DNA of 64,000 bases, taken from positions 1,736,001-1,800,000 of the forward strand of contig NZ_JBGJZM010000001.1 in assembly GCF_042610425.1 (NCBI RefSeq), in the 5' to 3' direction. The translations under genes were made by a program, and so were the position numbers. The stretch is from Ectobacillus sp042610425. Lineage in GTDB: Bacteria > Bacillota > Bacilli > Bacillales > Bacillaceae_G. Shown here piece after piece: positions 1-9,125 of this stretch. Under the pieces are notes generated by a model. That model did not search any database, was not told the DNA's origin, and saw only the letters and a program-made list of their open reading frames with translations. Each line of letters starts with the position of its first letter. Within the stretch, counting starts at the first letter, position 1.

Positions 1-838
1 TTTCACGTATTACATCAATAGCCTTTTTCCGAATGTATAATGATTCAAAATAATCAGAATCTCTTGATTTCATTATTATCTCTACGTCAAAGTTAGCAAA
101 ATCAGCTGATTCTTTAATTTGTGCAAACAGAAAACTTTTAGCATCAGCAGCCTTTTCAATTTTCCGATTAGTTTCAAATAACTGGCGAATTGTATAATTG
201 TTATTTATAAAGAAAGAATCGAATGATTGAGAAAATGCAAACGGAATAAAATCAAATTCTTTTTCATCTGAAAACAAAAATGTCTCTTTATTAAACCCAT
301 AAGAAATGGATTTGGTCTTTCTACCTTTATCTACATAATATCCCTGCAATCTACAAGTCCCTTGATTGTCCATAAAAAAGCAACTTTGATTTGAAAATTT
401 AGTATATAAATTCTTACCATTTATGTATGTTTCTTTTATGAGATTGTCACGATGTTCATTAATTAAGCTTAAAATCTTATCCTTATTTTCCAAGGGGAAC
501 TTTACTGTGGAAAACACCTTTTTCATTATGGAATTAGCTGATAGTTTCCCATTTAATAACTTAATTTGTTCTTCAGATAGTTCGTGAACCTCCAACAGAT
601 CTTCCACAATTCTGTGATGCATATCCTTTTCAAAATATTTTTCTACAAATTGTAAGTATAATTCTAGTTTTAGATCATCTTGGTTATATTCAATAACATC
701 CACATCATTGTCATATCCACTGTAGTCAATATTGAAATAATTAAAGTATTTTATCAACCCTACTATACTAGCACTATACCTCCAATCAGATGCTTCTAAT
801 CTGGTATTATATTTTTGATTATTTAGTACCGTTTTCAC
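1..838 (-). CDS. Cas8-like CRISPR effector large subunit, N-terminal part (runs off the window)
   Basis: About 279 codons are visible; the C-terminus lies beyond the left edge. I chose a GTG start at 838-836 because the sequence before it (AAAGGTGGTGATTTA) is a strong ribosome binding site and the overlapping ATG is followed at once by a stop. The N-terminus reads DWRYSASIVGLIKYF, resembling the start of Cas8a1/Cas8b (Cst1-type) large subunits, which recognise the PAM and hold the crRNA in type I Cascade. It starts 15 bp after cas6 ends, so the two are one operon. The subtype (I-B most likely) is an inference from gene order cas6-cas8 and low-GC Firmicute context; no other cas gene is in view. 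Confidence 0.6.
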   Translation of the reverse strand, partial: MKTVLNNQKYNTRLEASDWRYSASIVGLIKYFNYFNIDYSGYDNDVDVIEYNQDDLKLELYLQFVEKYFEKDMHHRIVEDLLEVHELSEEQIKLLNGKLSANSIMKKVFSTVKFPLENKDKILSLINEHRDNLIKETYINGKNLYTKFSNQSCFFMDNQGTCRLQGYYVDKGRKTKSISYGFNKETFLFSDEKEFDFIPFAFSQSFDSFFINNNYTIRQLFETNRKIEKAADAKSFLFAQIKESADFANFDVEIIMKSRDSDYFESLYIRKKAIDVIRE

Positions 839-853
839 ATTAAATCACCACCT

Positions 854-1585
854 TTACTGTCCACAATGCTCAATAACACCAAATCCTTGAGACCTTCTAT
901 ACCCGATTCCGGTTTGTGTAAGCAATTGTAAATCTTCCCTTGCTCCCTCTAATTGTAGTAACCCTTTATATGCTTCTACATAAAAGATTCCTTCACGATT
1001 CATTGAAAAAGAGTCATGCTTCATTTTTACTACTACCTTTTTCATTTCAATAGGTGTAAATTGCAGTGTTTTGTATAAGTCCCTTCCTGCAACACTTTTT
1101 ATTATTTCGTTGCAGATGTATTGAAAGGCTTCCTGGTAATCATCTTCATCAGGCCTTAAAAAGTTATTACTTCTACCCTTTATAGCTATTGGTGACAATG
1201 TTTGAAATAATGCATAGTTATCTTGGGGCAAGCTTTCTTGCCCTAAATGTATTTTTTTCACTGTTAACCCATATTTCTTATATTTAAAGGTTCTTAATGT
1301 CATTAACCCATTCTGTAGAAGTAATAGCAGCTTGTAGTTACTAGTGCTAAAAATCATCTTTACATCACCATTAATCACAAAATCATCTTTCAACCTTGTA
1401 AAGTTGTTCAAATAAATAGCAAAGGAAAAATCTTTAATCTTTTTATTCGTCTTCCCTTCAAAATTATACATAGACTCTGCCAATTCCTTACCATTAACTG
1501 ATAATGCACCTTTTATCAAACTAACAAAGAGAAAATGATATGAAAGTGGAATTCTTTTTACGTCAAAAGTTACAACTAATTTCAT
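854..1585 (-). CDS. cas6: CRISPR-associated endoribonuclease Cas6
   Basis: This 243-residue protein has the length and layout of Cas6, the ferredoxin-fold RNase that cuts precursor CRISPR RNA within each repeat. The diagnostic C-terminal glycine-rich loop is present (GIGYRRSQGFG, about residues 226-236). The start follows AGGAGAACATAA. It is the first gene of a minus-strand cas operon continuing with the cas8-like gene 15 bp downstream. I looked for a repeat-spacer array upstream (1586-1800) and saw none, so any array lies beyond the left edge. The protein looks intact. Confidence 0.85.
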   Translation of the reverse strand: MKLVVTFDVKRIPLSYHFLFVSLIKGALSVNGKELAESMYNFEGKTNKKIKDFSFAIYLNNFTRLKDDFVINGDVKMIFSTSNYKLLLLLQNGLMTLRTFKYKKYGLTVKKIHLGQESLPQDNYALFQTLSPIAIKGRSNNFLRPDEDDYQEAFQYICNEIIKSVAGRDLYKTLQFTPIEMKKVVVKMKHDSFSMNREGIFYVEAYKGLLQLEGAREDLQLLTQTGIGYRRSQGFGVIEHCGQ

Positions 1586-1805
1586 TTATGTTCTCCTTTA
1601 TATTCTTAATTAATTTAAATAATCAGTTCCTAAAGTAGCCACTTTAAATTCTTAATCAAACCTTCCTTCTATATATTAATTCAATTTAAATTTTTAGTAA
1701 ATAAAGCCAATTGAGTTAAAGCCTGTTCATTCTATATTTATATGGTTGGTTCAAACTTCATATTTAGGGATTGTATTTTTGCAAAAAAGAGACTCCGGTT
1801 AGTAT

Positions 1806-2095
1806 GAGGCCACTGAAAAAGTCCATATAGTTTGACAAGCGAGCTTTTCTTCGATTTTATTCGGGAAGAGTTCGCTAATTTTCTGTATAATAATAGTAGT
1901 ACTAATACCAGGTGGTGTTTTCGATGATTTCCAACCAAGAAGTTCTTAACCTTAGTCCTTTTATGGCGATTTACGATATAGTTGTAAATAAAGATATATG
2001 CTCCGTCAAATTAATGAACTTATCGATTTTTCCTTCGTTTTAGAAGAATTACGGAATAAATATTGTCTAAATAATGGTCGTGGGGCCGTGCCACC
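1806..2095 (+). mobile_element. IS1182-family insertion sequence remnant (left end and transposase N-terminus)
   Basis: GAGGCCACTGAAAAAGT at 1806-1822 looks like an IS1182-type terminal inverted repeat. From ATG 1924 the sequence encodes MISNQEVLNLSPFMAIYDIV; after a frameshift near 1990-1997 it continues as LRQINELIDFSFVLEEL and NKYCLNNGRGAVPP, the conserved transposase N-terminus. It is cut off after the PP at about 2095. The rest of the element is missing, so it is a dead fragment. A similar short end-like sequence (GAGGACACTAAAAAAGTC) appears near 45224. Confidence 0.75.
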
Positions 2096-2109
2096 CAAAT
2101 ACCAGCTCC

Positions 2110-2376
2110 TTTTCAACAACTATTAAAAAGGTGAACCTGGTTACGCTCCAAATCTGATTGGGATGGGGATGGAATTGCTTGTGAGGGTAGTGACTTTGAA
2201 TCTAGTACTACCACTTCTTCACAGCCTGCTGCTTCTTGCCACAACCAAGTCAAAGCAATGTTTATTATGCAAATTGTACTGCAGTACGGCAAGCCGGAAA
2301 AGCTCCTTTACATAGAAGAGATCCAGTCTATTCAAATAAACTTGATAGATACGATGACGAAATTGCTTGTGAATAA
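2110..2376 (+). pseudogene. Frameshifted fragment with two excalibur calcium-binding motifs
   Basis: Two copies of the excalibur signature can be read in shifting frames. The first is KKGEPGYAPNL followed, after a frameshift, by DWDGDGIACE. The second is YYANCTAVRQAGKAPLHR then LDRYDDEIACE, ending at TAA 2374-2376. A Ser/Thr/Gln linker separates them. Excalibur is a short extracellular Ca-binding domain found on secreted nucleases and cell-surface proteins of Firmicutes. At least two frameshifts and the loss of everything upstream (now the IS1182 fragment) show a decayed gene. Confidence 0.65.
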
Positions 2377-2405
2377 TTTTCAAGCTCGCTAAATGTGGGC
2401 TTTTT

Positions 2406-2741
2406 TTAAATTAGATTGGCAGCAATAATATCGTCATAAGGTACAACATATTCCGCTCTATTAGATGTTATTATTACTACATGTTTAAATATAGTACTTA
2501 TATTTTTTATACTTCCTGCGTATTTGTTTAAAAATCCGTCATTATAATAGGTAATAACAATTTCTAGTTTCTTGTTGTAAGCTTCAACAAGGGCTCGATT
2601 TATCTCATCGATTTTGTCCTCACTAAGAATAGAACGTGGTTTCTTCTTTTGATTATGTAGTATTCTTCTTATTCCTTCATATTGAGGAGTTAATGATTGA
2701 AAAGCCATCCATTTTTTCATTCCTCTATCCCTTGCTTGCAT
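2406..2741 (-). CDS. YolD-like family protein
   Basis: The 111-residue protein starts at ATG 2741, after GGGAGGGGGAAT. It contains the YolD pattern: an N-terminal RDRGMKKWMAFQSL, a middle EDKIDEINRALVEA, and a C-terminal PYDDII. YolD-like genes usually sit beside a Y-family polymerase (UvrX/YqjW) in SOS-induced operons of Bacillus and its phages. No polymerase gene is next to this copy. A near-perfect LexA box lies at 2759-2772, inside its promoter region, so damage induction is expected. The biochemical role of YolD is not established. Confidence 0.8.
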   Translation of the reverse strand: MQARDRGMKKWMAFQSLTPQYEGIRRILHNQKKKPRSILSEDKIDEINRALVEAYNKKLEIVITYYNDGFLNKYAGSIKNISTIFKHVVIITSNRAEYVVPYDDIIAANLI

Positions 2742-2758
2742 ATTCCCCCTCCCAAAAT

Positions 2759-2772
2759 AGAACATTTGTTCT
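2759..2772. promoter_or_regulatory. LexA (SOS) operator
   Basis: AGAACATTTGTTCT matches the Bacillus LexA consensus core GAAC-N4-GTTC as a perfect palindrome. It lies 17 bp before the yolD start and, on the minus strand, about 11 bp downstream of a possible -10 (TATACT), so bound LexA would cover the transcription start. Confidence 0.8.
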
Positions 2773-2939
2773 ATAACAAGAATAGTATATGCCAAATAAA
2801 TAAGAAATAAAAGTGAAAATGATAAAAAAGAAACCGAATCAATAGAGACGGATTTTTAAAATTCCTATTTCTGGATCCTTCAAGGAAAGATGGTTTCGGA
2901 TTACTTTAATACCTTAACATCTTATCCCCTTCTAATTCC

Positions 2940-3170
2940 CTAGTCCTCCATCCAATCTCTATGAGCAGGATTATTAGGATCTAATATAATACCTTGTTCA
3001 TCATATGGTAATGGTTTTGCATTTTTAAACATTTTTCCAAAATCTAATTGAGAACCGATAGCTTGATTAATATGTTGTACTTCTTCCGTTGTAAGTCCTC
3101 TAACTAATGAAGATCTATTTCGTTTTGTGGGAGCATAAGTACGTGACTTTTTCATAGTAGCATTACGCAT
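2940..3170 (-). CDS. Small protein of unknown function
   Basis: The protein has 76 residues from ATG 3170, placed there because GAGGAGGAGAATAAAA precedes it; a longer reading from 3200 would include that ribosome binding site. The N-terminus is basic (KKSRTYAPTKRNRSS) and the C-terminus acidic (DPNNPAHRDWMED). No domain is recognised. It is followed downstream by yolD on the same strand about 200 bp away. Confidence 0.55.
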   Translation of the reverse strand: MRNATMKKSRTYAPTKRNRSSLVRGLTTEEVQHINQAIGSQLDFGKMFKNAKPLPYDEQGIILDPNNPAHRDWMED

Positions 3171-3189
3171 TTTTATTCTCCTCCTCATT

Positions 3190-3830
3190 CTCTTCACCAC
3201 CTAATCAAATGGGCTGTTATAGCTATTATATACTTCAATATATATTACCATAAATTGGAGTGACCAATTACAAAATATACAGCAACTCTCTTGTTATTGT
3301 TACTTATCATTATAGGAGTATACATAAGAAGGTTCACATACCTACTGTTCATCAATTTCCAATATGAATTTAAAGCTGTATGTCACAATTACTGCTAAAC
3401 TGTATTTGCATAAAACAAGGTATTTCTTTTTCTTTTTTGTGTTCCTTTAAAAAAATATACATACGCACAAATTGGTTTTTCTAAAGGGGGTGGGCTCAAA
3501 ACTCCATAGCCGAAGGCCTTAGCAAAACCATGTACCCATCAGAAATTTTTATAAATTTCTAACCTATATAGACTTTTTAAAGAAATATGAAGAAAATCAA
3601 TGAAAATTCACGAATTTATACTTACATAATATAATTTGATATTCCTACGGTTTTCTAATCCTTTATAAACTCTCTCAGCACTACATACGAACCTAGGTGT
3701 TTGCCTATAATCCTTTTATAATTAGTATTAGAAATCAGCTGAGATCACTACAAATCATTGAAAATCACATATTACAGATTTTTAGAATTAATAGGTCTAG
3801 ACCTCTTTATAAATTAAGGAGGATAAGTAC
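3190..3830. other. Intergenic region, no gene seen
   Basis: This AT-rich stretch has no convincing coding frame. Around 3483-3575 it holds a sequence (AAAGGGGGTGGGCTC, then GCCGAAGG, then an AATTTTTATAAATTT tract) that resembles the one at 9587-9665, suggesting two diverged copies of the same non-coding element. Confidence 0.4.
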
Positions 3831-3989
3831 ATGAAAGTTGGACACTTTTTTAATGAAGACACAAGTATTACAATTCAAGACATTGCACAATCTTTTTTAA
3901 ATGAGAAAATTGACATTCTTCTCAATGACTACTACCATCAAGGTAAGGTGAACACTGCTACATCTTTAGAACAGGAGGATGTAGCATGA
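3831..3989 (+). CDS. Small protein of unknown function (52 aa)
   Basis: The ATG at 3831 follows a textbook site, AAGGAGGATAAGTAC. The protein reads MKVGHFFNEDTSITIQDIAQ at its start and ends QEDVA. An internal AGGAGG and an overlapping ATGA (ATG 3986) imply translational coupling to a second gene. That gene stops after about a dozen codons and is replaced by a terminator, so the partner seems to have been deleted. I do not recognise the family; small leader ORFs of this kind can precede recombinases, but that is only a guess. Confidence 0.6.
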   Translation: MKVGHFFNEDTSITIQDIAQSFLNEKIDILLNDYYHQGKVNTATSLEQEDVA

Positions 3990-4047
3990 AAAGCAGTTGG
4001 CAGAGTAAGAATCTTTTTTAGATTCACTTTGCCAACTGCTTTTATTT
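3989..4047 (+). terminator. Rho-independent terminator
   Basis: AAAAGCAGTTGGCAGAGT pairs with ACTTTGCCAACTGCTTTT, followed by ATTTT. It begins inside the overlapping start codon of the missing downstream gene. Confidence 0.8.
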
Positions 4048-4162
4048 TAACGTGGGCTTATCAACTAACGCACTTCACATAACAGGTGTGCATGTGGCAA
4101 CACATGGGGTATTGGTGTGTGTTATCTAATAATAGCCCTGCAATGAACAGTATTAATATTTT

Positions 4163-5905
4163 TTACGTTGCTGTGACTGGACCTAAAACAATCACTTTCT
4201 CAATATCATCTATAGGAATAGTATATCTAAAAGGATCACCAGGCGTTCCCATTGCCTCTGCGAGAATAGTCGGCTCCCCAGTTTGTTCAACAAATAGGGA
4301 ATTTCCGAATTTTTTTAAAACAAGAACTGTTTCGACATATGAGCTGTAATGAATTTGATATTCTACTTCTTTTAAAACAAAATTATAGGTAAGATATTGG
4401 TTTTCAATCACCAAATGCATTTGTTTATTTTCCTCTTTTTTAAAGCCTGTTTGCTCGTTCTTTTTAATATACGATTGTTTTAAATTTTCTTCAATAAATA
4501 ATGAAATAGCTTCAGCCATCAATGTCATAATTTCCACCGATGCAACCTGTATCATTTGATCATATTTAGGATTTAAGATATTATTTTCAAACATTAAGTT
4601 GACAAAGTAGTCAACATTTGCAGTTGTAAATTCTAGAAAATTGTTTATATCTTTAGAATAAAAATCCTTTTTATCAAAAAGCGAAATTCCCATTTTCATG
4701 TAATCATTACCGTATTGTGCCATAGCATTTATTATTTCTTTTTGACTAATTGTTTTACCAAATCCTGTATTAATTTCTACTAATGTATAATCCCAATAGT
4801 TACCAAAATATTCGTTTTTTCTCCTATTTGAATCCATTTTAATTTGATAAGGAATATTTAGTAGATTACTATTGAAAGTTGTTAAAACGGTATTTTCCCC
4901 TATACTAATTGATGAACGTACCAATCTTCCACTTTCAGGGACTTTTTTCTCATTTATTAAAATGGTACGACTGCTTTGAATTGCGTCACTTTTTTCTTTT
5001 TTAGAAACTTCAATTCCTACTCCGTAACTATAGCCATTACCACCCAGTTTCTGCTTAATCCTTACGGTGTATTTTGTTCCACTATCCATTAACGGAGCTA
5101 AGCTTTTGGCAAGTTCTGCAGGTATCCAACCAATCTGTCTCCCTTCAACAAGGTGTACACCTATTGCATACGGATCGTAGGTGTTATTGTAGTCCCTCTT
5201 CAAATAAATTCTATCTTGAGGCGACATACCAGCAATAATGCTTTGTCTCCCTTCAAATGTAACCCCTGCAATCCTAGTAATGAATGGTTTACTTATGTCT
5301 AGGTTAGGAGTTACCTTTGTCTTTGCTACAGAAGTTTTCTCTACATTGCCTTCTTTTTTTAATTCATTTTGATTTCCTTTTTGTTCGTTAGTCTGCCAGA
5401 TTAATATTTCTAAACCATTTTTTCCAAAAGCACCAATAATTTTTGCATCATATTTAATTCCCCAATCCATTTTCTTAGCAATATCTGATGAGATTTCCTT
5501 CGGTATTGACCCTAAAAGTCTATTATTGCTATCGTAAACATTAATTTCAGTTAGTGAAAGTATATGCCTTTTTATTTTAATTTTATCTGACAATTTCATA
5601 TTACTGATTAATTTATTTGTTTCTTCAATATTATTCTTACGAAGCATGAATGTTGTTTTCCCAGGATAATTTTCTGATTTCCAACTGTTATCTACTTCAT
5701 TTTTTGCAACATTGTTTATGCTTTCAAAACCTCCTATTAATCTTCCATTTTCCTCCTTTGATTTTGAAAATGATTTTGGATGTGACTTTGGAAGAATAAC
5801 AAATGCAAAATATAAAATAACAATCATTACTATGATAAAAAGCACTAGAAAAGAACCTCCCAATTCAACTATTTTTAACCTCATTTTTTTATTAATCTTA
5901 GGCAT
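4163..5905 (-). CDS. Membrane-anchored protein with two HIRAN-like domains
   Basis: This 580-residue protein starts at ATG 5905 after TTAGGAGAA. One transmembrane helix spans roughly residues 15-38. A clear HIRAN domain lies at about 208-302 (AGVTFEGRQSIIAGM, YDPYAIGVHL, IGWIPAELAKSL). A second, weaker copy of the same pattern is at about 85-170 (INVYDSNNRLLGSIP then EISSDIAKKMDWG). The C-terminal 270 residues match nothing I know. HIRAN domains bind DNA ends or damaged DNA in helicases and nucleases, so a membrane-tethered tandem form is unexpected. It stands alone between IS remnants; function unknown. Confidence 0.7.
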   Translation of the reverse strand: MPKINKKMRLKIVELGGSFLVLFIIVMIVILYFAFVILPKSHPKSFSKSKEENGRLIGGFESINNVAKNEVDNSWKSENYPGKTTFMLRKNNIEETNKLISNMKLSDKIKIKRHILSLTEINVYDSNNRLLGSIPKEISSDIAKKMDWGIKYDAKIIGAFGKNGLEILIWQTNEQKGNQNELKKEGNVEKTSVAKTKVTPNLDISKPFITRIAGVTFEGRQSIIAGMSPQDRIYLKRDYNNTYDPYAIGVHLVEGRQIGWIPAELAKSLAPLMDSGTKYTVRIKQKLGGNGYSYGVGIEVSKKEKSDAIQSSRTILINEKKVPESGRLVRSSISIGENTVLTTFNSNLLNIPYQIKMDSNRRKNEYFGNYWDYTLVEINTGFGKTISQKEIINAMAQYGNDYMKMGISLFDKKDFYSKDINNFLEFTTANVDYFVNLMFENNILNPKYDQMIQVASVEIMTLMAEAISLFIEENLKQSYIKKNEQTGFKKEENKQMHLVIENQYLTYNFVLKEVEYQIHYSSYVETVLVLKKFGNSLFVEQTGEPTILAEAMGTPGDPFRYTIPIDDIEKVIVLGPVTAT

Positions 5906-6749
5906 TTCTCCTAATAAAAGATTTCATAATAGATTAAGAATCTTACATAAAGACACATGCTAATACAATACCTTTAATAACATAGATCTATTTTTTTGTT
6001 TAACTGTTTTTTCACATGGACTTTTGTAGCTTTTGAAGCATAGAGTAAATAAACTAAATAATAATTGCCATTTTTACTGCCCTCCCTTGATTTTGATTTA
6101 AGGCTATCATTTTAAATATGTTTATATATACTAATATATCAAAATTATTGTACTGTAAAATTAAAGAGTCTTATCAATTAAACAATAAATTATAAATTCC
6201 TCTTTAAAATAAGGCCTCTGCATTAATTTAAAATAATAAACTGTTGCATTTTTTAATTTAAATGGTTTTATTATTCTTACATAGAAAGTCCCCAAAGGCA
6301 TAAAAAAGCAACGCCTAGGGTTAGTTGTCTTCCTTTAAAATGAGTTGCGTCACACACTCCACATGACTGGTGAGCTGATTTTAGTCAATATGAGATATTG
6401 ACTTGTAGTACTGTTCACCTAAATTAGTACTTATCAAGTGTGTAAAGACAGAGATATATTAGAAAACATTCTTAAAATCCAGCATTCAATATGCAAATAA
6501 TTTTATACTATAAGTTTGAAATAAATATACTTTGAAGATTATTTAAAATAAGATACTTTCTATGAAAACAGATAATATTTTCTATGAAGATATAAAATAT
6601 TTTCTAAAAAAATAGATTATACTTGAAATTAAACTATAGATGATAACTAACTTTTTGAATGCACCATCTAGTTGTCTTACAATCGAGTTCCGTCCACAAT
6701 CCAATAAAGAACCAGTTTAGTTACGTGAAAACCTATTTTTACGACGTCT
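5906..6749. other. AT-rich intergenic region
   Basis: No gene is visible. Its right end runs into degraded IS3-type sequence. Short hairpins occur but none has a clear terminator or riboswitch layout. Confidence 0.4.
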
Positions 6750-7135
6750 ACACTAAACGAAAAATAGGTCGCTGATATCACCTATATCCACACTTTAAAA
6801 GACGGTTGGTGTTTATTTAGCCTCGGTTTTAGACTTGCATTCTAAAAAATCATAGGTCATTCTTTCTCTCGCTTTATCACCACAGATCTCGTTTTACATG
6901 CATTTGACAATGCCGTTTCCGTTCAAAAACCAGCTCCAGGTCTCATCTTGCATACTGATCTTAGCACGCAATACAAGTGCGGATTTTAGTAAGGCTATTA
7001 AAAGGCAAGGAATCGTTCCATATTTTAGCCGCAAAGGCTGCCCATATGAGATAACACATGTCATGTTCTTCTGTTTCCATCCTCCAAGTGTACAGAGTGT
7101 ATGCGGCAACACAAGAGGTGCTGGTTATTATTCCT
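6750..7135 (+). mobile_element. IS3-family (IS150-like) transposase OrfB remnant
   Basis: Pieces of the rve integrase core are readable in shifting frames: DITYIHTLKDGW, LASVLDLHSKK, LVLHAFDNAV, LILHTDLSTQYTSADF and FSRKGCPY. The second catalytic Asp region (HTDLSTQYTS) is preserved, but several frameshifts and stops and the loss of both ends make it non-functional. A related short sequence (GCATGTGGCAACACA) also appears at 4089-4103. Confidence 0.75.
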
Positions 7136-7139
7136 ACTT

Positions 7140-8102
7140 TTAATTACCACAATTTACATTGTAATATTTAATATCAGCAAAAGGATACGCTTTAAAATAA
7201 TTCTTTTTTAACAACATTAACGCTATCATTTTTCTTAAAATCAACTGACCACTAGCTAATAAATCGAATTCTATTTCATTTACTTCAGTGTTTCCATGGG
7301 ACAAAGAATTTCTTACGTCACATATTTTTTTTGCATTAGCTAATTCTTCTGTATTAAACCCTTTTAATTCTTTTAATTCTTTCAAAATCTTTCTTGTATC
7401 AGTCATTAATTTCTTTGAAATTAAAGGTTTAAACTCATCAAATAATTGTCTATGGTGTTCACCGTATTCTTCATCAACGGTCTTTCTCAAAAAATCAGAA
7501 AAAATATTTTTAAAATTGGTTATGATTTGTGATTCAATAGCTTTATAGCCTTCTCTCCCTAGTATTTCGAGCCCTCTATATTGGTTAAGCAATGCATCCT
7601 CATAAAGTTCTATGTCTAATGCATCAAGGCTCCGGTTAAAATAATCTATTGCTGCATAATATTTTTTTCTTAAACTAATCTCTTTTTCTTTCTGATTTTT
7701 ATTTTCTGATTTTACTATGTTGTTTAACGCTCCCATAAAGCAATGAATTCTATTTATATTTTCTGAACTTATCAAAGGGGTTTCCTGGATATTATTTACT
7801 TTTTTTATGTTCCTTCTATAAATATTTTGATATTCAATAATTAATTTAATACCAAATAGAAAACTTAATAATTTGTTTGACCTTTCAAAATTTGATATTG
7901 CACGTCGATAAACATGATCTAAATCTGACAAGTCACCATCATACACAAAGGAATCGACATCTAAAGAGATACAATTTTCATCCCAACGATAGTTATAGTA
8001 AAAACATTCATTAATCCAGAATCCGCTTCCCCTCCTTATTTTCAGTCTAATTCTTTCTCCATTTGGTCCTTCTAAACTAACTTTACAAGTAAGTTTAAAC
8101 AC
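7140..8102 (-). CDS. HEPN-domain protein of unknown function
   Basis: This 320-residue protein uses a GTG start at 8102. The C-terminal helical half contains RNSLSH (R264 to H269), the R-X4-H signature of HEPN domains, a fold of many RNases in toxin-antitoxin, Abi and CRISPR ancillary systems. The N-terminal 100 residues are beta-rich and unrecognised. No antitoxin-like partner (for example an MNT nucleotidyltransferase) is adjacent, and the gene stands between IS3 and IS21 debris. Defence or RNA cleavage is inferred only from the HEPN motif; non-catalytic HEPN proteins also exist. Confidence 0.6.
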   Translation of the reverse strand: MFKLTCKVSLEGPNGERIRLKIRRGSGFWINECFYYNYRWDENCISLDVDSFVYDGDLSDLDHVYRRAISNFERSNKLLSFLFGIKLIIEYQNIYRRNIKKVNNIQETPLISSENINRIHCFMGALNNIVKSENKNQKEKEISLRKKYYAAIDYFNRSLDALDIELYEDALLNQYRGLEILGREGYKAIESQIITNFKNIFSDFLRKTVDEEYGEHHRQLFDEFKPLISKKLMTDTRKILKELKELKGFNTEELANAKKICDVRNSLSHGNTEVNEIEFDLLASGQLILRKMIALMLLKKNYFKAYPFADIKYYNVNCGN

Positions 8103-8732
8103 AACTCTTCTTCACCATCTTTCATTCTATTCATACGTCAATATGGTATCCAACATCCTCTTCTATGTATGATATAATCTTATCATTTTTTTCATACGAT
8201 ATTATCAAGGATTGAAAGGTTCAATGCTATTAATTTACAAAAACAAAAACTTGTATTTTCAACTTTAAATGGTTTTATTAATTATACATTAGTTAAATCC
8301 CAACAGGGTCAAAGACGCACCCTCTGTAAAAACGCTGTCGTTTTGTAGGATCCGACATTTAAATAACTACAATAATAGAATAACCGTGGGAATGCCATTA
8401 AGTCATGCTAAATAAGAGGTCAGATGAGTTAAGCCAATGCAAAAAATCAACGTAGCAATCATTTGGCAAGGTCTTTACTGCTGTTTTCAGGCTGGATTGC
8501 TCAGAGAAGTGGAAACGACTTCTTACAGACAGTTCGGATGGAGTTTCGATTGTGGTTACGACCAATGGTGCTTGTCACGATATATGTGGGCGAAACTACA
8601 TATGCTTATAAAGCAAATAACAAGTTGAAGAGATTCAGATATGAACAGCATCATCATCGGTACCCAACTTACACTAAAGGTTACATTCATTTAGAATACT
8701 ACTTCCTCTGTCCACGAATTATACTTGAATCC
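8103..8732. other. Intergenic region without a supported gene
   Basis: Open frames on the plus strand at 8437-8759 lack ribosome binding sites and any recognisable motif. The region lies next to an IS21 remnant and is probably debris. Confidence 0.35.
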
Positions 8733-9125
8733 TTAGACAGGTGTATTTGTCAACATTGAATTTGAGCCAGAGTGATCCTTCAAAAGTGAGCCTGTCATCT
8801 TTTCTTCTTCAAAAATAGAGGTCCATTCCGTAAATTCCAGATTGGTTGTGATCACCACACTCGCCCGTTCATATCTGCCGGAGAAAAATTGGAGTAAGAG
8901 TTCTGAACCCATTTTAGTAAATGGGACATATCCTAATTCATCTATGACGATCAAATCAAATTTTGAGCCACCTCTTCTCAAACATACCTAGCTTATGTTC
9001 CTCAATGGCCATCAAGAGTTCCTCAACTAATTCAGCTGCGGTGACAAACTTTACCTTGTAGCCATTCTTGACCATTTCTATACCAAGACCTGTTATCAAC
9101 TGCTGAAAATCAACGAGCTAATGCT
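8733..9125 (-). pseudogene. IS21-family helper ATPase IstB remnant
   Basis: On the minus strand one frame gives FDLIVIDELGYVPFTKMG, the Walker B region, and VVITTNLEFTEW (sensor), as in IstB. Upstream and out of frame, GLGIEMVKNGYKVKFVTAAEL and EELLMAIEEHKLG continue the same protein. The Walker A part is missing, so both a frameshift and a truncation are present. IstA is absent. Confidence 0.75.

Noticed and set aside
1586..1800. Possible CRISPR array upstream of cas6
   Set aside because: No repeated unit of 25-40 bp is present; the A/T-rich stretch has no periodicity.
1738..1938. 66-codon minus-strand frame
   Set aside because: It is the antisense of the IS1182 end and transposase start and has no ribosome binding site.
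4086..4349. Plus-strand frame overlapping the HIRAN gene
   Set aside because: Antisense to a better-supported gene; no start context.
8437..8759. Two overlapping plus-strand frames
   Set aside because: No ribosome binding site, no motif, and composition unlike neighbouring genes; probably IS-associated debris.
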